Source: UBA5186 sp040005095
GTDB taxonomy: Bacteria > Actinomycetota > Thermoleophilia > Gaiellales > Gaiellaceae
NCBI GenBank assembly: GCA_040005095.1
Contig: JBDTZN010000078.1
Span: forward strand, 1 to 8,546
Length of the DNA stretch: 8,546 nucleotides
Direction of reading: 5' to 3'
Made by a program: the position numbers and the translations under genes. Each line of letters opens with the position of its first letter. The stretch's first letter is position 1. The notes under the pieces are model-generated. The model saw only the letters and a program-made list of their open reading frames with translations, did no database searches and was not told where the DNA came from. Shown piece after piece: positions 1 to 4,368 of the stretch.

Positions 1-26
1 CCGTGCCGCGCGAACGCTAGCGCCGA

Positions 27-42
27 AGCCGAACCCTCGGCT
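27..42. other. Small perfect hairpin near the left edge
   Basis: AGCCGA (27-32) and TCGGCT (37-42) pair perfectly around an ACCC loop. No T-run follows on either strand, so it is not a textbook intrinsic terminator. It could end a gene lying outside the window. Nothing else is recognisable in bases 1-95. Confidence 0.3.
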
Positions 43-96
43 GGGCCAGTGATGCCGAATGTCCCCCGAGGACAGCTTCCCCAGAACACGCGGCGC

Positions 97-109
97 TAGG
101 CTTTGAACT
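97..109 (+). promoter_or_regulatory. Candidate -10 box and leaderless start for the 110-505 gene
   Basis: TAGGCT at 97-102 fits the actinobacterial TANNNT -10 consensus. It ends 7 bases before the GTG start at 110, the spacing expected when transcription begins at the start codon. There is no convincing Shine-Dalgarno; the only AGG lies inside the box itself. No clear TTGACA-like -35 is visible 16-18 bases upstream. Leaderless transcription is inference from spacing. Confidence 0.35.
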
Positions 110-505
110 GTGAGATTCGGGCCAAGTGTCGCTGTGGTCATGGGGCTCGCGCTGGCGCTCGCGGTGATCGCCGCATCAGCCGCGCCCAACTCCCAACCGA
201 GACTGATCCTTTCGACGGCGTCTGGCGGGGCGGGCACCCGTGTAGAGGTGGTCGGTCGTGACTGCCCAAAGCCGGTAGGAGAACGCGACACGTTGGCTTG
301 GCACGATCGCTACGGATTGCTTCACGACAGCGAGAAGCGGCCTCCGCTCGGTGTGTGGCGGCGCGTTCCGGTCATCCGCACATCCTCTACGAGGGTTCAT
401 GCGGTCTTCGTCGTTCTCCGGTCGGATCACGCTGGACGTGGTCTGCTCGATCTCTTCTGTCGTGGCAGCGCGAACGCCACAGCAACGTTCACCGTGACGC
501 GCTGA
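110..505 (+). CDS. Small secreted Ig-like/beta-sandwich protein
   Basis: 131-aa hypothetical secreted protein starting with GTG. An N-terminal signal peptide is visible: a short Arg-containing n-region, a hydrophobic core at about residues 6-23, and an A-S-A cleavage-type motif at about 22-24. The mature part, about 107 aa, starts with a beta-strand pattern GTRVEVVGRDCP (42-53) and ends with LFCRGSANATATFTVTR (115-131). This resembles one secreted Ig-like domain, with Cys52 and Cys117 placed to form the core disulfide once exported. No catalytic motif is seen and the family is not recognised. A later ATG at residue 11 would remove half of the signal peptide, so the GTG is preferred. It appears monocistronic; the next bases are a repeat-rich gap. 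Confidence 0.6.
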   Translation: MRFGPSVAVVMGLALALAVIAASAAPNSQPRLILSTASGGAGTRVEVVGRDCPKPVGERDTLAWHDRYGLLHDSEKRPPLGVWRRVPVIRTSSTRVHAVFVVLRSDHAGRGLLDLFCRGSANATATFTVTR

Positions 506-510
506 CGGAC

Positions 511-563
511 TCACCAGGGATAGACAACTCGCCTGGCCGAGGGTTCGTTCTGACGCCTGGTGA
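511..563. other. Inverted repeat just after the 110-505 gene
   Basis: TCACCAGG (511-518) and CCTGGTGA (556-563) are perfect 8-bp arms separated by 37 bases. They begin six bases after the TGA at 503-505. The position suits an mRNA 3'-end stem-loop, but the loop is long and no T-tract follows, so a terminator role is only tentative. Confidence 0.3.
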
Positions 564-598
564 ATGGATGGGCACTCCGCGGATGTGGACGGGGCGCG

Positions 599-641
599 CG
601 GCTGCGCGGGGTGCCACCCGCAGGGTGGCCCCGCGCGGCCG
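599..641. other. Very GC-rich 19-bp hairpin
   Basis: The inner stem GCCACCC (613-619) pairs with GGGTGGC (623-629) around a three-base GCA loop. After a two-base bulge (611-612) the stem continues as 599-610 with 630-641, with one G-T pair. About 19 pairs in 43 bases is far beyond chance. A competing stem, GCCGGG-T-CCCGGC, lies at 638-650. A pyrimidine-rich stretch with several Ts follows at about 656-678, so it could act as a strong plus-strand transcript end. It could equally be a mobile palindromic repeat unit. Confidence 0.55.
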
Positions 642-743
642 GGTCCCGGCGCTTCGCGGCCGGTGCCTTTCCTTTACTTGAATTAGCAACGTAACTCGGG
701 AGAGGGGCTGGGGCGGCTGTGGTGGTTGGGGCGGGCGGTCTGT

Positions 744-805
744 TGGAGTGCAACGAAACTCGGTACAAGTGCAGAAGTCCTGCAAAGGTGCAGGTTTGCA
801 CTCCA
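744..805. repeat. 10-bp inverted repeat with a nested hairpin
   Basis: TGGAGTGCAA (744-753) and TTGCACTCCA (796-805) are perfect inverted arms 42 bases apart. Between them TGCAG and CTGCA form an inner stem at about 770-784, and the core GTGCA/TGCAA recurs several times in both orientations. The 62-bp imperfect palindrome lies about 130 bases beyond the end of a serine-recombinase remnant. This is compatible with a recombinase-binding or attachment site, but no identity with a known att site is claimed. Confidence 0.45.
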
Positions 806-820
806 CCCGATAGGGGTCGT

Positions 821-924
821 GTCGCCGTCGTCGGCTCTGCGGCCGGTCTGGGCCCGGCTTGGGGGCCCGGCGTGAGCCGGAGGCGAGCGACGGGGCCGGG
901 GCCAGACCGAGAGACGACGGCGAC
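821..924. other. Long composite stem-loop next to the recombinase remnant
   Basis: Outer arms GTCGCCGTCGTC (821-832) and GACGACGGCGAC (913-924) are perfect over 12 bp. After an asymmetric internal loop, GGTCTGG (845-851) pairs with CCAGACC (902-908). After one G-G mismatch, CCCGGC (853-858) pairs with GCCGGG (895-900). The apical part holds CCGGC-GTGA-GCCGG (867-880), whose GTGA loop fits the GNRA tetraloop pattern. It ends eight bases before the recombinase stop codon, so it could be a minus-strand terminator, a structured RNA or part of a recombination site. Confidence 0.5.
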
Positions 925-932
925 CGGGGCTG

Positions 933-1084
933 TTAGACGCGCCAGGTTGGGGTGACGCGGTTTCGTCGAAGCGGTTGTAGCCGGGGCGTGCGGGCGCGAC
1001 GGAGACGCGGTCGAGGATCGCTGCGATGATCGCGTGCTGGCGGCTGAGGTCGAGGGACTCCCAGCACTGGCGGAGAGTGTCGGC
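933..1084 (-). pseudogene. C-terminal remnant of a large serine recombinase
   Basis: Reading the minus strand from 1084 gives ADTLRQCWESLDLSRQHA, then IIAAILDRVSVAPARPGYN, then RFDE. This matches the conserved end of large serine recombinases (a W-x-x-L-x-L-x-x-R-x-A-I-I segment, a D-R-V-x-V segment, then N-R-F-D-P-D-R-V). At about 962 the frame slips by one base within an AAA run. The other frame then supplies NRVTPTWRV and the stop at 933-935, the usual ending of these proteins. The catalytic N-terminal resolvase domain and the zinc-ribbon region are absent. What remains is about 50 codons, joined upstream to an unrelated HTH segment. The single-base slip could be a real inactivating mutation or an assembly error. 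Either way the protein is not a functional recombinase. Confidence 0.7.
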
Positions 1085-1289
1085 GCTCGCGGTCGCGGAC
1101 AGCCGACTCGCCTGCAGCGACCCGAGTCTGAAGATCGCGGTGCCGGGCAGCGGCCTTGGCGATGGCGGCCTTCGTGACGCCGTACTCCTGGGCGAGGTCG
1201 CGTTGGCTGGTTCCGGCGTCGAGCCTGGCTGCAACGACGTCGTCCGGTACGGGGATCTTTCGCGTCGTCATACCGGGTTGCAGGGGCAT
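933..1289 (-). CDS. HTH-domain ORF, copy 1, running into recombinase debris
   Basis: 118-aa reading frame. Residues about 10-55 (KIPVPDDVVAARLDAGTSQR, then DLAQEYGVTKAAIAKAAARH) form a compact helix-turn-helix of the homeodomain-like/resolvase HTH kind. The turn is at YGVT (36-39) and the recognition helix about 39-50, so DNA binding is likely. The first ~65 residues match the second copy at 3494-3694 with about eight substitutions in 53 aligned residues. From about residue 69 on this frame is an out-of-frame reading of the recombinase remnant, so the C-terminal half is probably not a designed domain. The ATG at 1289 is chosen because a -10-like box sits 6 bases upstream; the ATG at 1271 aligns with the internal Met of copy 2. 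There is no Shine-Dalgarno. It may be a decaying gene. Confidence 0.4.
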   Translation of the reverse strand: MPLQPGMTTRKIPVPDDVVAARLDAGTSQRDLAQEYGVTKAAIAKAAARHRDLQTRVAAGESAVRDRERRHSPPVLGVPRPQPPARDHRSDPRPRLRRARTPRLQPLRRNRVTPTWRV

Positions 1290-1752
1290 ACATAGATTCT
1301 AGGACCGGGCACCCTGCCGGATTGGCGCGGTACCGCAGCTGAAGCGGGACTACGGAGATGGGCATCCCGCCGGTCGAGAGGGCACGCCTGGATAGGGCAA
1401 GCCCACGATGCCGCCCTGTCGCGCACGTCGGGCCACGTGGCGGCTAGCTCGTACGAGCTTCGGCTACCGGGCCGGAAAGGCCTGCTGAGGCCGCACGTCG
1501 GCGCACGTTCGAGGGCCGATTCCACCAAATGGACTCACCAAGCCCGCCGACTCGCGCCGTGAACCCGCCTGGTTGAGCCAGAAGTCGGGCCGGCGACCTC
1601 CTACTCGCCTAGCATGCGGCCTACCGAACCCGGTTCTGCCAGTCACCGGCAACGCGGCATCGCTTCCAGCGTGGCGAAGCCCGCCTTCTCGATGGCCGGC
1701 TCAGCGAATCAAGCGCAATCGAGGGCGAGTCCGGGGAGGCGCGCGGCAAGCG
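1085..1752. repeat. Long direct repeat, copy 1 (HTH module plus upstream DNA)
   Basis: This segment is collinear with about 3499-4090. Matching landmarks are: the HTH coding part (1085-1271 with 3499-3688, roughly 85% identical by eye), a shared CTAG box before the start codon, a block at about 1490-1620 with 3831-3961 (for example GCATG at 1612 and 3953), and a GC-rich block at 1719-1752 with 4057-4090. Copy 1 is about 76 bases longer between the HTH start and the second block. The non-coding half encodes nothing recognisable on either strand. Boundaries are approximate. Confidence 0.65.
1290..1301 (-). promoter_or_regulatory. Candidate -10 box for HTH copy 1, leaderless spacing
   Basis: On the minus strand TAGAAT (1301-1296) is a good TANNNT match, and six bases separate it from the ATG at 1289. 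The homologous position in copy 2 keeps TAGAAC with the same six-base spacing. No -35 resembling TTGACA is visible. A 10-bp palindrome, GCGGTACCGC, lies further upstream at 1327-1336. Confidence 0.4.
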
Positions 1753-2095
1753 GAACAAACGCCTACCTGGAAAAGAGCGAAGTCCCCGAGCGGCTACAGG
1801 CGACGATCCTGGCGCTCGCGGCTGAAGCAACCGCCGCACCGCCCAGCCGAACAAACGCCGGGCCAGGCCAGGGCGGCTCCAGTTCGTGAGCGAAGCGGGC
1901 ACGCGGCTCTACTGGCGAAACCTCTCGAAGCGTGGGCTTTGTCGTCTTCACCACCAGCTGGCCTTTCCGCGTCGAAACGAAGCAATATCCCTGGTCGGAC
2001 GAGCGGAGGTCACGGAGCAAACTCGAACAATGCCAAGCGCGTGTGCGCGCGACCGAGGCGAGAGGAGTCTCCGTCCTGGGCGAACCTCGCTCTTC
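1753..2095. other. Gene-free stretch between repeat copy 1 and the 402-aa gene
   Basis: Several ORFs of 60-130 codons cross this stretch on both strands, as expected at high GC. None shows a ribosome site, consistent codon bias or a recognisable domain. The short string GAACAAACGCC occurs twice (about 1750 and 1848). No terminator with a T-tract is seen after the minus-strand gene that ends at 2096. Confidence 0.4.
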
Positions 2096-3304
2096 CTAGC
2101 GCAGCGCGAGCGAGACCAGGGCGACGAGAAACACTGTGAAGCCAAGTCCTGTCATTTCAACTCGGCGGCGCACAAGGATGAGCGCGACTCGCGAATTCGG
2201 ATTGGGAAACACCCGTCGAGGGACCGCTGCGATTCCGAGCACGACTGCACTCGCGCCGAACAGCAGGATTAAGAACAAACCCTTAGCGACGTTTTCGCGG
2301 GCGAAGAGGTTCCCGGAAAAGACGCCGCGACTACGTTCAGCCGCCGACCCCAGTACGGCTCCGGTCTTGCTCTGAGTTAGCGCGGCAGCTTGGCTCCCGG
2401 TAGCAAAGGGTAGGCCGAAGATCGCAAATCCGCTGACCTGTGAAGACGAGCCGCAGACGTTTCTGTTTCGCGCCGCCCCGATCTTCGAGGACGTTGGTTT
2501 ACCGGCGCCGAAGATCGCCACGGTAACGCGGCGCAACGTACCGAGGCGTGTGCGCACGCCGATCTCGTAGGTTCCCGCCGGCAAACGGCGCCCCTTGAGG
2601 CGTCCGTCGAAGCGGACCCGGTTCGTCCCGGCGTGGCCGCGCACGGTGAAGGAACCGACGACTCGACAGCGCGGGGCGACCTGAACGACAGTAAACCGGA
2701 CGCGGCCCGCGTGTCGAAGGCGGAAAGTGACGATGATAAATCGATGCACCTTCGGGCCGCGGTAGGTGAGGAAGCCCCGCGACGTGATGAGCCGCGTCAG
2801 AGCCGTCGGTGCCGAGTGCACGCCGCTGGAGGAGGACGCCGAGCCGAACAGGCTTGCGGATGCGGCCGCGGGAGTCGGGGAACCGCTTGACCCGGAGAGG
2901 AATGACACCCCGATCCCAGCCGTCGGCGTAGACGTCGCCCCGCCGCTGGTCGCACCCCCGACAAAGACCGACGTCGGAGTCGTTCCCGGTAGCGGGGCCG
3001 TGCCGCTCGACACCGTCGTGGTGACCCTGGGCAGCGTCGTCGCCACGGGCGGCGTGGTCGTGATCTTGGGCGGTGTCGTCGACACGGGCAGCGTCGTTGT
3101 CACGGGCAGGGTGGTCGTGATCTTGGGCAGCGTCGTTGTCACGGGCAGGGTGGTCGTGATCTTGGGCAGCGTCGTCGTCACCGGCAGCGTGGTCGTGATC
3201 GGGAGAGTCGTGGTGATCTGCGCCGGCGCCGCAGAGTGCCCCACCGCGGTACCCGCGACAAGGCCGAGCACAACGGCGATGCAGAGTCCGGCCGCAGACT
3301 TCAC
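2096..3304 (-). CDS. Secreted Thr/Pro-rich repeat protein with C-terminal membrane helices
   Basis: 402 aa, GTG start. Residues 1-25 form a signal peptide: Lys2, hydrophobic core 6-20, then A-x-G/A-type sites. Residues 30-97 are a Thr/Pro-rich stalk made of ITTTLPV-type units, with a 13-residue period (KITTTLPVTTTLP) where best preserved. A Ser/Gly/Ala/Thr-rich linker follows to about 165. Residues about 175-265 look like an Arg-rich beta-sandwich (FIIVTFRLRHAGRVRFTV; AGTNRVRFDGRLKGRRLPAG; TYEIGVRTR), a FlgD/Ig-like style common in secreted proteins of soil actinobacteria. Two hydrophobic helices at about 340-362 and 384-401 would anchor it in the membrane. The plan suggests a cell-surface stalk protein, possibly O-glycosylated on Thr; adhesion or wall binding is inference. 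It lies between the two copies of the long repeat and has no operon partner. The ribosome site is weak (GGAAGA directly before GTG). Confidence 0.75.
   Translation of the reverse strand: MKSAAGLCIAVVLGLVAGTAVGHSAAPAQITTTLPITTTLPVTTTLPKITTTLPVTTTLPKITTTLPVTTTLPVSTTPPKITTTPPVATTLPRVTTTVSSGTAPLPGTTPTSVFVGGATSGGATSTPTAGIGVSFLSGSSGSPTPAAASASLFGSASSSSGVHSAPTALTRLITSRGFLTYRGPKVHRFIIVTFRLRHAGRVRFTVVQVAPRCRVVGSFTVRGHAGTNRVRFDGRLKGRRLPAGTYEIGVRTRLGTLRRVTVAIFGAGKPTSSKIGAARNRNVCGSSSQVSGFAIFGLPFATGSQAAALTQSKTGAVLGSAAERSRGVFSGNLFARENVAKGLFLILLFGASAVVLGIAAVPRRVFPNPNSRVALILVRRRVEMTGLGFTVFLVALVSLALR
3010..3222 (-). repeat. 39-bp tandem repeats inside the 402-aa gene
   Basis: Two adjacent 39-bp units at 3087-3125 and 3126-3164 are identical base for base. 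Flanking units on both sides are degenerate, and shorter 18-bp half-units are also discernible. Each 39-bp unit encodes one 13-residue KITTTLPVTTTLP block, so unit-number changes keep the reading frame. The lack of synonymous differences between the central pair indicates a recent duplication or ongoing slippage. Confidence 0.85.
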
Positions 3305-3364
3305 TCTTCCAAGATACCCCTTCGGACGTTCTGAATTGAAGGAAACTGGCCTCCCGAGCCCGCT

Positions 3365-3694
3365 TCAGTGCTCGTGGTCGGCGTGGAGTGCAGGTCGCGC
3401 CTGGTCAACTACCAGGCGGGCGGATGCCGGAGGCCCGTTCTCCGGCGCGCGGGATGCGGGCGCGATCAGGCCCTGGCGCTTCGCACAGCGGCGCTCCCTG
3501 CGCTCGCGGACGCCGACAGCCGACTCGCCTAAAGCGACCCGATCCTGAAGGTCGCGGTGCCGGGCAGCGGCCTTGGCGATGGCGGTCTTCGTACCGCCGT
3601 ACTCCTCGGCGAGGGCGCGCTGCGAGGTTCCAGCGTGCAGCCGGGCAGCCACGACGTCGTCCGCCACCGGGATCTTGCGTTCGCTCATCGGCAT
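3365..3694 (-). CDS. HTH-domain ORF, copy 2
   Basis: 109-aa reading frame. The N-terminal ~65 residues (RKIPVADDVVAARLHAGTSQ, then RALAEEYGGTKTAIAKAAAR) are a helix-turn-helix closely matching copy 1 at 1094-1289. The turn carries Gly-Gly instead of Gly-Val, which may weaken the fold. The C-terminal ~45 residues are unlike copy 1, lack the recombinase tail and have no recognisable domain. The similarity therefore stops where copy 1 joins the recombinase remnant. The ATG at 3694 is six bases after a TAGAAC box. An alternative ATG at 3688 aligns with the internal start of copy 1. No Shine-Dalgarno precedes either. A 7-bp-arm palindrome about 22-39 bases upstream could be its operator. It may be a small DNA-binding protein of a mobile element or a relic. 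Confidence 0.45.
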   Translation of the reverse strand: MPMSERKIPVADDVVAARLHAGTSQRALAEEYGGTKTAIAKAAARHRDLQDRVALGESAVGVRERRERRCAKRQGLIAPASRAPENGPPASARLVVDQARPALHADHEH

Positions 3695-3706
3695 AGTTGT
3701 GTTCTA
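3695..3706 (-). promoter_or_regulatory. Candidate -10 box for HTH copy 2, leaderless spacing
   Basis: Minus-strand TAGAAC (3706-3701) lies six bases before the ATG at 3694, the same geometry as copy 1. The last base departs from TANNNT, so the box may be weaker than that of copy 1. Confidence 0.3.
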
Positions 3707-3715
3707 GCGTCACCG

Positions 3716-3733
3716 GGTGACCAAGCGGTCACC
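3716..3733. promoter_or_regulatory. Operator-like palindrome upstream of HTH copy 2
   Basis: GGTGACC (3716-3722), four bases, then GGTCACC (3727-3733): a perfect 18-bp dyad. It overlaps where the -35 region of the leaderless promoter at 3701-3706 would be. A second, smaller dyad (TCACC-G-GGTGA) overlaps its left edge at about 3710-3720. Size and position suit a dimeric HTH repressor, possibly the neighbouring HTH protein itself. Copy 1 does not keep this dyad. Confidence 0.4.
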
Positions 3734-4128
3734 GGCGGGCACCCGCGGATCCGCCCGACGTCGGCCACATCCGGCTCGACGGGCGCACGGCCTGACGAGG
3801 CTCGGCCCTTGGGCCGGAAGCGGCGCTCGAAGGCACAGGAGGCCGCACGTTGGTGGGCCGATTTCACCAATGGGCTCACCAAGCCCGCCCACCCGCGCCG
3901 TGAACCCGCCTGGTTGAGCCAGAAGTCGGCCCGGCGACCTCCTTCTCACCCAGCATGTGGTCTTCCGCGCCCTGCGCGCCCCGGCGTGCCAGGGAGGGCT
4001 TCCTCAGGGCCGTCAGCGCCCTGCCCGCCACGATGCACCCGCTAACACCAGCTCTTTCGAGGGCGAGGCCGGGGAGGCGCGTGGAAGGCGAATCGCTTAC
4101 CTCCACACGCTTGCCCACTTTCGTTGCA

Positions 4129-4152
4129 CGCCGGTCTGCCCCGGCGCGTTTT
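4129..4152 (+). terminator. Weak terminator-like stem with T-run
   Basis: CGCCGG (4129-4134) pairs with CCGGCG (4141-4146), and TTTT follows two bases later at 4149-4152. The stem is only 6 bp and no plus-strand gene precedes it, so function is doubtful. Confidence 0.2.
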
Positions 4153-4215
4153 ACCCCTGCGTGGGTGTATCCGCTTAACACCTGAGATACATGAACCGCC
4201 GCGTGTCGTGATGGT

Positions 4216-4240
4216 TGGAGGCGGCCGGAATCGAACCCGC
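4216..4240 (-). other. tRNA 3'-end-like fragment
   Basis: On the minus strand, bases 4240-4224 read GCGGGTTCGATTCCGGC: a five-base T-stem, the TTCGATT T-loop and the return stem, with one G-G mismatch. They are followed by CGCCTCC and A, the shape of an acceptor 3' half plus discriminator. The matching 5' acceptor GGAGGCG and the D and anticodon arms are absent from the next 100 bases, so it is not a working tRNA gene. Such 3'-end fragments are typical leftovers of tRNA-targeted integration. Chance resemblance cannot be excluded. Confidence 0.4.
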
Positions 4241-4368
4241 CCACGACTGTTCTCGCCGCGTCCACAGGGCGACGATGCACGTTCCGCGCCACGCGGCAGG
4301 TTGTGCTGTATCCCAGCCGCCACGAGCGCCGAGAGTGCGCGACCCCTTGGCGGCCGGGCTCGTTCGAA

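Larger units (their letters stand above)
506..932. other. 427-base gene-free stretch dense in inverted repeats
   Basis: No ORF here has a credible start, codon bias or recognisable product. The stretch instead holds four separate inverted-repeat structures: 511-563, 599-641, 744-805 and 821-924. The last ends eight bases before the stop codon (933-935, minus strand) of a serine-recombinase remnant. The layout resembles the non-coding end of a mobile element, where terminators and recombination sites sit beyond the recombinase gene. That interpretation is inference. Confidence 0.5.
3499..4090. repeat. Long direct repeat, copy 2
   Basis: Same order and orientation as 1085-1752: HTH coding part, start-site box, a block around 3831-3961, and a GC-rich block 4057-4090. 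The offset between copies is 2417 bases at the HTH start, 2341 at GCATG (3953) and 2338 at TCGAGGGCGAG (4057). The copies are thus collinear, with one main gap and a few small ones. Together they flank the 402-aa gene as direct repeats. Confidence 0.65.
3734..4368. other. Gene-free stretch between HTH copy 2 and the hydrolase gene
   Basis: This holds the non-coding half of repeat copy 2 (to about 4090), a small stem with a T-run (4129-4152), a tRNA 3'-end-like fragment (4216-4240) and a CCGCG-TGG-CGCGG type stem near 4290. ORFs on both strands overlap one another without ribosome sites or recognisable domains. No clear terminator is seen for the hydrolase gene ending at 4369. Confidence 0.4.

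Noticed and set aside
511..1365. 284-codon minus-strand ORF spanning the repeat-rich gap
   Set aside because: Pro/Arg/Ser-rich, with no domain. It crosses the hairpins and reads the recombinase and HTH regions in a frame different from the recognisable ones.
1750..1858. GAACAAACGCC occurring twice about 98 bases apart
   Set aside because: An 11-base direct repeat with no further similarity around it. Too little to support an element or binding-site call.
1763..2020. 85-aa minus-strand ORF with less biased composition
   Set aside because: TTG start, no Shine-Dalgarno, no recognisable domain, and overlapped by other open frames. Not enough to call a gene.
1573..2139. 188-codon plus-strand ORF starting in repeat copy 1
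   Set aside because: Arg/Pro/Ala-rich with no ribosome site or domain. The equivalent frame in copy 2 diverges, so there is no sign of protein-level conservation.
3010..3222. Regular repeats that might suggest a CRISPR array
   Set aside because: The units are directly adjacent with no unique spacers, are in frame within a coding sequence, and encode a Thr/Pro stalk.
2766..3548. Long plus-strand ORF of 260 codons with Val/Gly-rich repeats
   Set aside because: It is the antisense reading of the Thr/Pro repeats of the 402-aa gene. It has no signal peptide or ribosome site, and its repeat pattern is fully explained by the opposite strand.
4216..4300. Functional tRNA gene on the minus strand
   Set aside because: Only the T-arm and 3' acceptor half are present. 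No matching 5' acceptor, D-arm or anticodon arm is found upstream, and the T-stem has a G-G mismatch.
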